A stretch of DNA of 51,173 nt, taken from the NCBI GenBank assembly GCA_947624555.1, contig CANQKW010000010.1, positions 1 to 51,173 of the forward strand, read 5' to 3'. This DNA comes from an uncultured Clostridia bacterium (GTDB lineage: Bacteria; Bacillota; Clostridia; Oscillospirales; Ruminococcaceae). Positions within the stretch are counted from its first letter, which is position 1; each line of letters starts with the position of its first letter. Of the stretch, positions 1 through 7,470 are shown piece after piece. The notes beneath the pieces were generated by a model. It searched no databases. It saw nothing but the letters and a program-made list of their open reading frames with translations, and was not told the origin of the DNA. The position numbers were made by a program, and so were the translations under genes.

Positions 1-108
1 TATCCGAGAGTACATACGGTGTCGGAGATAAGCAAGGACCGTGCGGTTATAAGCTACGGCAGCGTGGTAGTCGCAGCAGTACATATCAAGGATCTGGAAA
101 AGGCTTAA
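1..108 (+). CDS. C-terminal fragment of a probable cell-wall hydrolase (lysin)
   Basis: An open frame enters from the left edge and ends at TAA 106-108, giving the last 35 residues. They contain a short beta-rich motif (VHTVSEISKDRAVISYG followed by VVVAAVHIKDLEKA) that resembles the SH3-like cell-wall-binding tail of amidase-type lysins of clostridial phages. A strong terminator follows 11 bp after the stop, as expected for the end of a late lysis operon. The catalytic domain lies outside the window, so the assignment rests only on this tail and the position. Confidence 0.45.
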   Translation, partial: YPRVHTVSEISKDRAVISYGSVVVAAVHIKDLEKA

Positions 109-119
109 ATACAATATTT

Positions 120-152
120 CGGCGGGGGATTTATTCCCCCGCCGCTTTTTTT
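120..152 (+). terminator. Rho-independent terminator
   Basis: A perfect GC-rich hairpin (CGGCGGGGGA / TCCCCCGCCG, short loop) is followed by a T-run. It ends the operon entering from the left. Confidence 0.92.
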
Positions 153-284
153 GTTTATTTTGTATAAAAATATGATGAACGTTCGCTTTTAAGCGGTAAT
201 GAACCGAAAGCTCAATAAATTTTTTGCTAAGAAGTATGATTAAATCACAATTTTAAAAATTTTTAAAAATTTACGAAAAACCCC

Positions 285-313
285 TTGACATTTTCCGATT
301 GGTATGTTAGAGT
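285..313 (+). promoter_or_regulatory. Element promoter P1 (TTGACA-N17-TAGAGT, extended -10)
   Basis: TTGACA at 285-290 and TAGAGT at 308-313 are 17 bp apart, with TG at 305-306 making an extended -10. An A/T tract lies just upstream (250-280). A 41 bp block, 277-317, recurs identically at 9202-9242. It drives the gene at 361. Confidence 0.85.
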
Positions 314-360
314 ATAGTTACAGAACAAAACAATACCAAGTGGAAACGGGAGGGTGCAAG

Positions 361-720
361 ATGACCAAGAGTGTGGAAGATATGACGAAAGTTATATCCC
401 ACTTCGTTACTTGCTCATCATGTTCTATACGTCGCTCTTGCAGAATTGTTGACTTCGATTGCCAAAGAGCGGTTCGTAAATGGCTCGGGAAGGAAGCTAT
501 AAGTAATTCTGAAACGAGTGGACGTAGTACCAGATTGATGATGGACCTTTGCATAAAGTACGATTGGTTCACCGGCGGGACAAACGAACAGTATGAAAAG
601 CTTATGGAAAAAGTTGTAGACGGAACCGACTGCCATACCCTTGCAACTTTAATCTGGATGTGCTCTCATAATGTGGAGCTTGATGATGTTGCTGCAATAT
701 TGACCGAAAACGGGTTTTAA
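361..720 (+). CDS. Hypothetical 119-residue cysteine-containing protein
   Basis: Start chosen at ATG 361, behind the GGGAGGG Shine-Dalgarno site; an upstream in-frame ATG at 304 lies inside the -10 element and cannot be used from P1. The N-terminal part has a CSSCSIRRSC cluster (about residues 18-27) that could bind metal, followed by a mixed acidic helical region. It is the only gene of the P1 cassette. I do not recognise the family. Confidence 0.75.
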   Translation: MTKSVEDMTKVISHFVTCSSCSIRRSCRIVDFDCQRAVRKWLGKEAISNSETSGRSTRLMMDLCIKYDWFTGGTNEQYEKLMEKVVDGTDCHTLATLIWMCSHNVELDDVAAILTENGF

Positions 721-847
721 ACCCATTTTCAAGCGAACTTCCAGCAACGCACAAGCCGCTCGTAATCTGCAGATATTGCATACCTACAGTGGTTGTTCGT
801 TACGGGAAATCTCCGCTAATGGCAAGGGAATTTTTTTCGGAAACCCC

Positions 848-875
848 TTGACTTTTTCGGAGAATATGTTAGAGT
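848..875 (+). promoter_or_regulatory. Element promoter P2 (TTGACT-N16-TAGAGT, extended -10)
   Basis: TTGACT 848-853 and TAGAGT 870-875 with TG at 867-868; the same AAACCCCTTGAC lead-in as P1. The spacer is 16 bp rather than 17. It drives the small gene at 931. Confidence 0.78.
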
Positions 876-930
876 TCGTATAGAGAACAAAAATTCTCTA
901 ATACGGGGCAGACCGAGAAAGGAGGATAAT

Positions 931-1062
931 ATGAACGAGATGACGAACGAGCAATACGCCGATGCCAAGGAAACGCTTATACGCTACATTGCCGAGCTTG
1001 TTAAGCACAGCAATGACCTCGGCGAAGCGGTGCAAAAAATAGAAGCCCTACTTAAAAAGTAG
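931..1062 (+). CDS. 43-residue small protein (MTNEQY family copy A)
   Basis: ATG 931 follows AAAGGAGG at ideal spacing and sits downstream of P2. The product is a short amphipathic, probably all-helical protein. It shares the core MTNEQYxDAKETLI and the pattern of its second helix with the oppositely oriented gene at 1153-1293, so the two are paralogues facing each other. A perfect sigma-A promoter on the minus strand at 1128-1156 would make RNA antisense to this gene. Function unknown; it has no membrane segment, so it does not look like a type I toxin. Confidence 0.75.
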   Translation: MNEMTNEQYADAKETLIRYIAELVKHSNDLGEAVQKIEALLKK

Positions 1063-1127
1063 AGCCTCTAACCCACTACAACTCCACACGGGGCGTGTCT
1101 GCCCACGTCCTGTTAGGAGGTGATTTA

Positions 1128-1156
1128 ATTATACCACATCTTAAACGATTTGTCAA
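1128..1156 (-). promoter_or_regulatory. Minus-strand consensus promoter antisense to the 931 gene
   Basis: On the minus strand TTGACA (1151-1156) and TATAAT (1128-1133) are separated by 17 bp. Transcription would run left across 1120-900, where there is no minus-strand gene, so the product would be an antisense RNA to the 43-residue gene. The -35 box overlaps the stop codon of the minus-strand gene 1153-1293. Confidence 0.75.
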
Positions 1157-1293
1157 GTGTTTTTTTGCGGAAGAAGTGTTTTAACTTTTTCAACCGCCTC
1201 GTCAATGCTCGAACTTCCCTTAATCATCTCGATAACGAGAAGAATGAGCGTTTCCTTTGCATCCTTGTACTGTTCGTTAGTCATACCTTCCAT
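1153..1293 (-). CDS. 46-residue small protein (MTNEQY family copy B)
   Basis: The start at 1293 is set by AGGAGG eight bases upstream; longer frames run through the promoter at 1337-1365. The protein (MEGMTNEQYKDAKETLI at the start) is a clear paralogue of copy A at 931-1062, on the opposite strand and convergent with it. It is the only minus-strand gene in the element apart from the antisense promoter. The function is unknown; the duplication and facing arrangement suggest a regulatory pair. Confidence 0.75.
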   Translation of the reverse strand: MEGMTNEQYKDAKETLILLVIEMIKGSSSIDEAVEKVKTLLPQKNT

Positions 1294-1336
1294 AGCAATC
1301 AGCCTCCTATTCGTTATATACTGCAATTCCGCTTTT

Positions 1337-1365
1337 ATTATAGCACGGCGGTAATGCGAAGTCAA
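1337..1365 (-). promoter_or_regulatory. Consensus promoter of the minus-strand small gene
   Basis: Minus strand TTGACT (1360-1365), 17 bp spacer, TATAAT (1337-1342). The -10 is the standard TATAAT, not the TAGAGT of the plus-strand element promoters. Confidence 0.85.
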
Positions 1366-1434
1366 GAGGTTTTTGCTAAGTTGGTACTAAATACACATTA
1401 GCCCTATCGGGCGAGAAATTAAGGAGGAAATTAT

Positions 1435-2370
1435 ATGCCTGCAAATGTAGAAAGTATGTTTTATGTGAGAGAAACTCCTTGGCACGGACTTGGAGTAAAG
1501 GTTGCAAGTGCGTTAAGCTCTGCCGAAGCAATTCAGATTGCTGGACTTGACTGGAATGTAAACCAGCATCCTGTTAAAACCGATGATGGGATTGATATTC
1601 CCAGCTACAAGGCGAATATCAGAAGCAGCGATAACAAGGTTCTCGGCGTGGTTACCGACAGATACAAGGTCGTTCAGAACTCTGAGGCGTTTGCGTTTAC
1701 CGACGGTTTGCTCGGAGAGGGCGTTACCTACGAAACCGCCGGTTCTTTAAGCGGTGGGAAAAAGATTTGGCTTCTTGCAAAACTCCCCGAAAAGTATACC
1801 ATTATGGGGGAGAATGTAGAACCGTACCTGCTGTTTAGTAATTCGCACGATGGCAACGGCGCAATAAGGGTCGCGATGACTCCTGTCAGAGTTGTCTGCC
1901 AGAACACCTTAAACCTCGCGCTTAGAACTGCCAAACGGGCTTGGTCTACCGTCCACGTTGGAGACCTCGCTGAAAAAATGGACGAAGCGCACAGCACCCT
2001 TGCCTTGGCAGAGGATTATATGCGTGGACTTAAAGATGAATTTGAAAGGCTTGAACGTATTTACGTCTCCGACCAGAAGGTTATGGAGTACATAGATATG
2101 CTTATACCGCTCGAAAGCGACGCAAGCGAGTATCGGAAGAAGAACATTGAAAAGCTTCGCAACGATATGAAAATGCGTTACTTTGACGCTCCGGACCTGC
2201 ACCACTTGGGCAAAAGCGGTTACCGTTTTGTATGTGCCGTATCTGATTTTGCAACACATTCTTCAGTGTTGCGCAGGTCGAAACGGCATCAAGAAAATAT
2301 GTTTTCCAAAACCGTCACCGGTAATCCTATGATTGACAAGGCATATAGCATTGTCCTTGATATGGCTTGA
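1435..2370 (+). CDS. DUF932 phage/plasmid-like protein
   Basis: A 311-residue protein with the DUF932 signature near the N-terminus (TPWHGLGVKV, then AGLDWNV) and the conserved central block with FSNSHDG and VRVVCQNTL. Proteins of this family are common on phages and plasmids; their biochemical role is not established. ATG 1435 follows AAGGAGG. It heads a run of closely spaced genes (1435-4547). No obvious promoter sits directly upstream, though a small GCCC/GGGC hairpin precedes the ribosome site. Confidence 0.9.
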   Translation: MPANVESMFYVRETPWHGLGVKVASALSSAEAIQIAGLDWNVNQHPVKTDDGIDIPSYKANIRSSDNKVLGVVTDRYKVVQNSEAFAFTDGLLGEGVTYETAGSLSGGKKIWLLAKLPEKYTIMGENVEPYLLFSNSHDGNGAIRVAMTPVRVVCQNTLNLALRTAKRAWSTVHVGDLAEKMDEAHSTLALAEDYMRGLKDEFERLERIYVSDQKVMEYIDMLIPLESDASEYRKKNIEKLRNDMKMRYFDAPDLHHLGKSGYRFVCAVSDFATHSSVLRRSKRHQENMFSKTVTGNPMIDKAYSIVLDMA

Positions 2371-2384
2371 AAGGAGAATAATGT

Positions 2385-3011
2385 ATGGACATTTTGACTT
2401 GTTTCGGCAAGATAGCCGAGGAAACCGACTGGAAGATAACTAAAGTTGACGATACCTTGTACAGGGTTGAAGATGCCCATTCTTGTCCCGGAGTAGAACC
2501 TTACAGCTTTGAGGTTTCTGATAACGGAAATCCTGTAACTCTTGGTGCGTTTGCTGATAGAGTTCATAGCGAATATACAGATTTTGACAAAAGCTATGCA
2601 ACATACACTCGGTTGAATTCTGACGGGTACAGCAAGGTTGATAGTTCCGTTCCTCTTGAGCGTGTTTTTGGATATATCTTTTCAATGCAGGGGCGACTTA
2701 CAGAATTCGACCGTCTCGTATTTAATAAATACAAGCAACTGGAGAAAAATGCTGAGTTCTACAAGAAATCTCCAACGCCCGCAGAACGCGGAGCTCACGC
2801 AATAAAATCTTATCTTGACGATGACTGCCTTCCTGACGGCGATATCGTTGATATGATGTATTCACTTTGCCAGAAAGTCTCCGAATATGTTGCTGCTAAT
2901 GATAATGGCAAAATAAATTCCCTCGCCAGAATGCTGTTTGGCGATGTATTCCCCGAAGAAGTTCTCAAACAGTTTGACGAACAGGAGGCGAAGCCGAATG
3001 GAGAAAGCTGA
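2385..3011 (+). CDS. Hypothetical 208-residue protein
   Basis: ATG 2385 sits nine bases after AAGGAG, 14 bp behind DUF932, and the end overlaps the next gene by 14 bp, so it is part of the same transcript. The protein is soluble and acidic, with a beta-rich first half and a helical second half. No motif is recognised. Confidence 0.75.
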   Translation: MDILTCFGKIAEETDWKITKVDDTLYRVEDAHSCPGVEPYSFEVSDNGNPVTLGAFADRVHSEYTDFDKSYATYTRLNSDGYSKVDSSVPLERVFGYIFSMQGRLTEFDRLVFNKYKQLEKNAEFYKKSPTPAERGAHAIKSYLDDDCLPDGDIVDMMYSLCQKVSEYVAANDNGKINSLARMLFGDVFPEEVLKQFDEQEAKPNGES

Positions 3012-3246
3012 TATTATCAATCGCTCCGAGAATATAGTTACAGAAGTGTGTCCTCATTGTGAAAGTGAAATCGAGATGACGTGGTCTATTGCTGACCGAG
3101 GCTACAAAGCATTTTGCCCTGTTTGCGGGGAGCGGTTGATGCTCTGTGATGAGTGTTTGCACAGCGGTCCGAACGGAGAGTATGTTGGAAACTGCGATTA
3201 CTGTTCGGAAACAGACTCTTGCAAGCACAACAAAAACACCACATAA
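2998..3246 (+). CDS. Small cysteine-rich zinc-ribbon protein
   Basis: 82 residues; ATG 2998 follows AGGAGG inside the end of the previous gene. It contains CPHC at about 18-21, CPVC at about 40-43, and then a C-x2-C, CDYC and a final Cys, a pattern of two to three zinc knuckles. Similar small proteins (VTEVCPHCESEIEM, then MLCDEC) recur in clostridial mobile elements, usually near DUF932. Probably a zinc-stabilised adaptor or nucleic-acid-binding protein; the actual role is unknown. Confidence 0.8.
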   Translation: MEKADIINRSENIVTEVCPHCESEIEMTWSIADRGYKAFCPVCGERLMLCDECLHSGPNGEYVGNCDYCSETDSCKHNKNTT

Positions 3247-3295
3247 TTCTCGGCAACGGGTTTTACAGTAATGACTTTGTAAAGAGGTGGAAATT

Positions 3296-3574
3296 GTGAG
3301 ACTTAAATCTGCGGACCTTGTCTTGCTCAACAATGTGTTCAATATGCTGCAAAGTCTTGGGGAAACCGAGTGCGCTACGGAATTGAGCAATTTAATTAAG
3401 AGGTTGGAGTACGACCGTCAAATTGAACGCGAAAAGAACCGCCAGCGTGCAACGAATAACCGAAAGGCAGGTTATGCGTGGAAATCGTCGTTCCACCCCA
3501 AACGCAGCAAATGGTACAATGACAAACAGGATTTTCCTTACCGGAATAAGAAAGGGGATAAAAATGAAAGTTAA
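3296..3574 (+). CDS. Hypothetical basic protein, 92 residues
   Basis: GTG 3296 is preferred because AAAGAGGTGG lies five bases before it; an in-frame GTG at 3287 is inside that ribosome site. A helical leucine-rich N-terminal half is followed by a Lys/Arg/Tyr-rich tail (YAWKSSFHPKRSKWYNDK) that suggests nucleic-acid contact. The end overlaps the next start by 11 bp. Family not recognised. Confidence 0.65.
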   Translation: MRLKSADLVLLNNVFNMLQSLGETECATELSNLIKRLEYDRQIEREKNRQRATNNRKAGYAWKSSFHPKRSKWYNDKQDFPYRNKKGDKNES

Positions 3575-4223
3575 ATCTGTATCACGCAAGGTGTATGTCG
3601 CAAATGACGGGAAAAAGTTCGAAAGTGAAGCTGACTGCCTTGCTTATGAAGCGCACCTTGAACGCGAAAATGATTTTATTGCCTTTAAGAAGAAGGTTGA
3701 TGAGATTGAGTGCATCGAAAACACACACGCGCCTTTTGGATCCGGCTATGTTGACGAGGATAAATATGAGTACCGCTGGTATAGACCGAAAAGCTACGAG
3801 GAAGTTATAACTCTTAACACCTTTTTCAACACAGAGGTAGAACAAGGCGAAACTATTGCAGATGTAATAGGTGAGTGGGTCGGCATTGAAATTGATGGCG
3901 GCTATGAAAACTACACAGGACAGGAAGATGTATACTGCTTAGACACGATTTCTAAATCAACCGAATGTCTTATAGAATTTTATGCTTCTCTCGGCTATGA
4001 TGTAAAAATTCAAAAGCGGGACGATACTGTAAAAATTCGAGACGATGCGTTGAAAGATTTGTGGAAGCTTCTTGAAACTATTCCCAGAGACAATTCTGCC
4101 GGATGTATTGAACAGCCGTTTCTCCACTTCGCTAAAGGAACAGGGTTGGACAAAATCTTCAGTTGGTTTTCCGCTCGGTATAGCGGAGGCATAAGAGGTT
4201 TGATGCGCAACACACAAGAATGA
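3564..4223 (+). CDS. Hypothetical 219-residue two-part protein
   Basis: ATG 3564 follows AAAGGGG. The N-terminal 150 residues begin with a short zinc-free motif (YVANDGKKFESEADCLAYE) typical of phage proteins of unknown role. The last about 50 residues (DLWKLLETIP, IEQPFLHFAKGTGLDKIFSWF) resemble a separate small module found alone in other clostridial elements, in which an acidic-aromatic segment ends in WFxxxY. It therefore looks like a fusion. Function unknown. Confidence 0.7.
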   Translation: MKVKSVSRKVYVANDGKKFESEADCLAYEAHLERENDFIAFKKKVDEIECIENTHAPFGSGYVDEDKYEYRWYRPKSYEEVITLNTFFNTEVEQGETIADVIGEWVGIEIDGGYENYTGQEDVYCLDTISKSTECLIEFYASLGYDVKIQKRDDTVKIRDDALKDLWKLLETIPRDNSAGCIEQPFLHFAKGTGLDKIFSWFSARYSGGIRGLMRNTQE

Positions 4224-4247
4224 TGCTGCTGACAAGGAGGCTTTAAA

Positions 4248-4547
4248 ATGAAGAAATACAGAGTCACTATAATCGAAACTCTTAAAAGGAACATAATCGT
4301 TGAAGCCGATGATGGCGATGAAGCAATTGACAAGGTAGACGATATGGTTAGAAATAGCGATATTGTCCTCGACGCTGACGATTATTTTGACAGCGACTAT
4401 GCGATCGAGATAGAACTCGAAAACACCAGAAAGGTGAATTGCTTGCAGTGCGGACGGCAAATTATTGTTTCCGATGATGATATATCCACCGATGAACTTG
4501 GTTCTCATACTGTATGTCCTTATTGTAGGGGAAGCTTTGATGTGTGA
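4248..4547 (+). CDS. DpnD/PcfM-like protein with C-terminal zinc ribbon
   Basis: 99 residues from ATG 4248 behind AAGGAGG. Residues 1-60 (KKYRVTIIETLKRNIIVEADDGDEA) match the small DpnD/PcfM-like domain seen in conjugative and phage elements; the tail has CLQC and CPYC knuckles. Last gene of the DUF932 transcript; promoter P3 follows. The role of the family is unknown. Confidence 0.75.
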   Translation: MKKYRVTIIETLKRNIIVEADDGDEAIDKVDDMVRNSDIVLDADDYFDSDYAIEIELENTRKVNCLQCGRQIIVSDDDISTDELGSHTVCPYCRGSFDV

Positions 4548-4669
4548 CTACCCTGCGGATTATCAACCCGTCAAAACTGTTATCCGGGTGTTAACTGTGT
4601 GCCTGCAAGCACGGTTCAATTCTCTGCACGATTGCAAAGCAAAATTTTTTCGATTTTTGAAAAAACCTA

Positions 4670-4698
4670 TTGACAAATTCCAGTTGGCGTGGTAGAGT
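4670..4698 (+). promoter_or_regulatory. Element promoter P3 (TTGACA-N17-TAGAGT, extended -10)
   Basis: TTGACA 4670-4675, TAGAGT 4693-4698, TG at 4690-4691, with a T/A-rich tract (4641-4665) directly upstream. It heads the genes at 4746-6270. Confidence 0.85.
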
Positions 4699-4745
4699 AC
4701 GTTTACAGAAACAAAATAACCATAGACAAACTGGAGGTAAGTGAT

Positions 4746-5243
4746 ATGACTACGAAAGAGCAAGAGCGCAAGGCACTGGCAGAAATCCAGAAGATAGTTG
4801 ATGGTCTCGGCAATGACAGCTATGTTGCTACTGCGTTGGACGGAGCACTCGATTTGGCTGAAAAGAACATAGATTACGATGCGGATTTTTCCGCTCGGTA
4901 CTACATTGACTCTCTGGCTAAAGCCAATGATAAGATTTCCAAGCTCAATGCTGAAAATAGAGACTTGAGAGATACTGCTGACCTTGCGGTTAAAGCCGCT
5001 CAAAAGACTCGTCTCGGAGATTTTGAGCTTTCTCTTATAACAAAGCTTATAACCGAAAAGATTGATGTGCTTCAGCGCGAAATAAACGATGCGTCCGTTT
5101 GTATAGTTGAGACTGCCGAGGACCCCACCAGCACACAGTTCACCAACGCTGTTGCAAGCCATAGAACCGCTTGTAAAATGCTGAAGGATTGCAACAATGT
5201 GTTGAAAAGCATAACGGAAAAAGAAAGGATGAGAGTACAATGA
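4746..5243 (+). CDS. Hypothetical coiled-coil protein, 165 residues
   Basis: ATG 4746 follows CTGGAGG; an in-frame GTG at 4689 lies in the -10 region and is excluded. The sequence is almost all helical, with heptad-like stretches around residues 55-80 (IDSLAKANDKISKLNAENRD) and 100-125. First gene of the P3 cassette. The stop overlaps the next ATG. Family not recognised. Confidence 0.72.
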   Translation: MTTKEQERKALAEIQKIVDGLGNDSYVATALDGALDLAEKNIDYDADFSARYYIDSLAKANDKISKLNAENRDLRDTADLAVKAAQKTRLGDFELSLITKLITEKIDVLQREINDASVCIVETAEDPTSTQFTNAVASHRTACKMLKDCNNVLKSITEKERMRVQ

Positions 5244-5623
5244 TAAAAGTGGGATACGAGAAATACTGGTGTGACTTCCACCGCCAAAGCGAAGAAATGA
5301 ACTTTAGCACACTCGAAGAGCTTGAAAATTGGATATTCTCGCAAATGGAGGTCAAGTATTCAGATGACGGTTCACACTTAATGTCGTTCCCCACTCCTGT
5401 AAAGGTGGAGCGCATACGGGAGAATGGACCATGGACTATCGAGTTCACTCCAACGACTACAGGTCCGACCATCTGGATACATCAAATTGAAGATGAAAAC
5501 GGAATTATCTTTTCCGACGGCAAGCTTACTTGTGGACTGCGGCACTGGAGCAAAGCCGTACAAGAGTGGCTTATACATTGCGACAAAAGGCAGCACAACC
5601 CACAGTTTAATTTTGTTGAATGA
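5240..5623 (+). CDS. Conserved phage/plasmid hypothetical protein, 127 residues
   Basis: The ATG at 5240 overlaps the preceding stop (ATGA), implying coupled translation. It contains a conserved C-terminal block (IWIHQIEDENGIIFSDGK, then HWSKAVQEWL and FNFVE) that I recognise from clostridial mobile elements, though no function is known. The N-terminal part is a beta-rich aromatic domain. Confidence 0.75.
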   Translation: MIKVGYEKYWCDFHRQSEEMNFSTLEELENWIFSQMEVKYSDDGSHLMSFPTPVKVERIRENGPWTIEFTPTTTGPTIWIHQIEDENGIIFSDGKLTCGLRHWSKAVQEWLIHCDKRQHNPQFNFVE

Positions 5624-5700
5624 AGAGTGCAAGTAGTACAGAACAAATGGCTTCACAGCATAGGAAAAGCAGTCGTGATATTATTTAGGAGGACAAAACT

Positions 5701-6270
5701 ATGGATAAGAGACATTTTGTGGCAGGAATTATGCTAATTTCTGCATTTGCCATTTGGTTTTTGGCAGCGGTAAGAGCGGATGATATCGGATATTATCAGC
5801 CTTCCGACCTTGCATTATCTCTTGTTGGGGTTCTTTTCGGCATCGGTTCGATTGCTGTTTCCGGGGACTTAAGTGATGGCTGTATGAATGAAGAAACGGA
5901 TGAATATGAAGTCACTCTTGACGTGATAGAGCCTGACTTAAATGGCTCTTATAGTGGACAACCTCATACCTACCGGAAACGTTTTACATCTGCCGAGGCA
6001 GCTAAAGAAGGCTTAGAAGAACTGCTTTGGGAATGCGTAGAGATAGAAGGGATCGGGAGCGGAAGAATATGGATAGAGTACCACGTCGAGAAGAACGGGT
6101 TCTACTATGATTGCGACGAGGGGGAACTTGAAATTTACGTCGAGCACACGAACGAGCCGAGCAAACTCTTTGCTGACAACGGATTTCCTATACCCCCGTC
6201 TGTTGACAGAGAAAAAAGCTATTTTCGCTCTACTGAGAACGTGAAAGCTGTGCACGGTGCAAGAATGTAA
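5701..6270 (+). CDS. Membrane-anchored hypothetical protein
   Basis: ATG 5701 follows TTAGGAGG. Two hydrophobic helices (about residues 7-24 and 38-55) anchor a C-terminal domain of about 130 residues that is acidic and beta-rich. The soluble domain (YEVTLDVIEPDLNG) is probably cytoplasmic if both helices span the membrane. Last gene before the terminator at 6317. Family unknown. Confidence 0.72.
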   Translation: MDKRHFVAGIMLISAFAIWFLAAVRADDIGYYQPSDLALSLVGVLFGIGSIAVSGDLSDGCMNEETDEYEVTLDVIEPDLNGSYSGQPHTYRKRFTSAEAAKEGLEELLWECVEIEGIGSGRIWIEYHVEKNGFYYDCDEGELEIYVEHTNEPSKLFADNGFPIPPSVDREKSYFRSTENVKAVHGARM

Positions 6271-6316
6271 TATGTTCTAATGGTTTCCGTACTTGTAATC
6301 CACTCGTGAATATTAT

Positions 6317-6356
6317 CAAACGGAATTGTTTGTAATGAAAACCGTTTGTTTTTTAA
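6317..6356 (+). terminator. Probable terminator
   Basis: CAAACGG and CCGTTTG form a seven-base stem with an 18-base loop, followed by six T residues. It closes the P3 cassette. Confidence 0.6.
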
Positions 6357-6401
6357 AAAAATTAAGGAGGATTTCTAAGATGAGTGACTTTGAAAAAATT
6401 C

Positions 6402-6430
6402 TTGACATTTTGCCTGATTTGGTGTATAAT
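6402..6430 (+). promoter_or_regulatory. Consensus promoter inside the 5' part of an open frame
   Basis: TTGACA 6402-6407, 17 bp spacer, perfect TATAAT 6425-6430. It lies between two possible starts (6380 and 6464) of the same frame, so the transcript from it would make only the shorter protein. Confidence 0.85.
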
Positions 6431-6463
6431 AACAATAATATAGTACCAAGTGGAGGCGATACA

Positions 6464-6967
6464 ATGACTGCAAAAGAAATACTTGAAGCTGTTTTAAGAG
6501 ATACTGGAACATCAAAGTCAGCAGCTGCTGCCAAAATTGGATTGCTGCCGCAGGCATTTAGCAGTCGGCTTAGGATGAAAACGCTTCGTGCAGACGACTT
6601 TCTTGAACTCATGGAAGCTCTTGGCGTGGAGGTTACCTACACAATAAAAGAAACAGGCGAGGCAATAAGAATACGAATCCCCGGCGCAGGGCGAAAAGTT
6701 AGGAAGATGGTAAACGGGATTATATATGACACTTCAGCGTCAAGCGCTCTTTCAAATAATTTTTATTCCGACGGGTTGAACGAGTACACCGATGGAATGG
6801 CTCGGGAACTGTATAAAGACAGCGAAAACCGGTTTTTCTTTGCTGAGTATTCCACCTTGGATGGCGTAAAGGACAGAATAATCCCCATAACAGCGAATGA
6901 CGCTGCGGAGTTTATTAAGAAGTATGGCACGGTGATAGATAAAAAGCCTGCCGATAGCGATGGGTGA
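6464..6967 (+). CDS. Putative HTH-type DNA-binding protein, 167 residues
   Basis: Residues 1-60 (MTAKEILEAVLRDTG, AAAAKIGLLPQAFSSRLR, ALGVEVTY) form a helix-turn-helix of the Cro/C1 kind. The remainder is a mixed domain of unknown kind (FFFAEYSTLDGVKDRIIPIT). The ATG at 6464 follows GTGGAGG and lies 34 bp after a consensus promoter; an alternative ATG at 6380, behind a stronger AAGGAGG site, would add 28 residues. The second start would require transcription from further upstream. Monocistronic; two terminators follow. Likely a repressor or regulator of the element, by inference. Confidence 0.7.
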   Translation: MTAKEILEAVLRDTGTSKSAAAAKIGLLPQAFSSRLRMKTLRADDFLELMEALGVEVTYTIKETGEAIRIRIPGAGRKVRKMVNGIIYDTSASSALSNNFYSDGLNEYTDGMARELYKDSENRFFFAEYSTLDGVKDRIIPITANDAAEFIKKYGTVIDKKPADSDG

Positions 6968-6984
6968 ACAACTGAATAGAATAT

Positions 6985-7023
6985 GACTCTCTTTATTGAT
7001 TATCAAAAAGGGAGTCTTTGTTT
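6985..7023 (+). terminator. Terminator hairpin 1
   Basis: GACTCTCTTT (6985-6994) pairs with AAAGGGAGTC (7007-7016) with one G-U pair; TTTGTTTT follows. Confidence 0.8.
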
Positions 7024-7024
7024 T

Positions 7025-7056
7025 GAGCCTGCTTAATTTAGAGCAGGTTCGTTTTG
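7025..7056 (+). terminator. Terminator hairpin 2 (tandem)
   Basis: GAGCCTGCT (7025-7033) pairs with AGCAGGTTC (7042-7050) with one wobble, then GTTTTGTT. It stands immediately behind the first hairpin, so the HTH gene is tightly insulated from P4. Confidence 0.65.
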
Positions 7057-7134
7057 TTCCTAATGGTTGACCGTTGATAAAGTAAACAAATTTCAAAAAA
7101 AATTAAAAATTTTTGAAATTTTTGAAAAAACCTA

Positions 7135-7163
7135 TTGACACAAGCCGAATGGTGTGTTAGAGT
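7135..7163 (+). promoter_or_regulatory. Element promoter P4 (TTGACA-N17-TAGAGT, extended -10)
   Basis: TTGACA 7135-7140, TAGAGT 7158-7163, TG at 7155-7156; a long A/T tract (7088-7130) lies immediately upstream. It heads the genes from 7306. Confidence 0.85.
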
Positions 7164-7305
7164 ATAGTTACAATAAAACAAAGCCAAATGGAACGAAGCG
7201 AATAGGGTAATTCGGGCGAGCACCTGCAATAGTGGGAGCAAAAAGGACCCGTTTTGGGCGAAAGCTTCGTTAAATGAGGCTGGCAAACACGAAAGGAAGT
7301 GCGCC
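7164..7305 (+). other. Long structured 5' leader of the P4 transcript
   Basis: About 130 transcribed bases precede the first start codon. AACGAAGC (about 7191-7198) can pair with GCTTCGTT (about 7264-7271), enclosing further G/C-rich segments. No open frame with a ribosome site is seen in it. This is a structural observation only; no riboswitch class is recognised. Confidence 0.4.
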
Positions 7306-7470
7306 ATGTACATATTGCAAGTAAAGTATTCCGGACGTTGGAAATGGGGAGTACAACGATACGCCACCGAGGCGGAAGCTGCTGCAAGAGTTGCAGAACT
7401 TGCTAGTGTAGGGATAAAGGCAAGAGTGCGGCTCGTAGCTGAACTTAATTCCCCGGTTGATGCACAGTAA
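7306..7470 (+). CDS. 54-residue small protein
   Basis: ATG 7306 stands behind GAAAGGAAG. The product begins MYILQVKYSGRWKWGVQRY and continues with an Ala-rich helix, then ends LNSPVDAQ. The first strand-rich half (QVKYSGRWKWG) resembles small phage proteins that wrap one beta hairpin and one helix. First gene of the P4 cassette. Function unknown. Confidence 0.65.
   Translation: MYILQVKYSGRWKWGVQRYATEAEAAARVAELASVGIKARVRLVAELNSPVDAQ

Noticed and set aside
304-360. In-frame ATG at 304 extending the 361 gene
   Set aside because: It overlaps the -10 box of P1 and has no ribosome site; the strong GGGAGGG site serves ATG 361.
4689-4745. In-frame start at 4689 extending the 4746 gene
   Set aside because: It lies in the P3 -10 region and so is not on the transcript.
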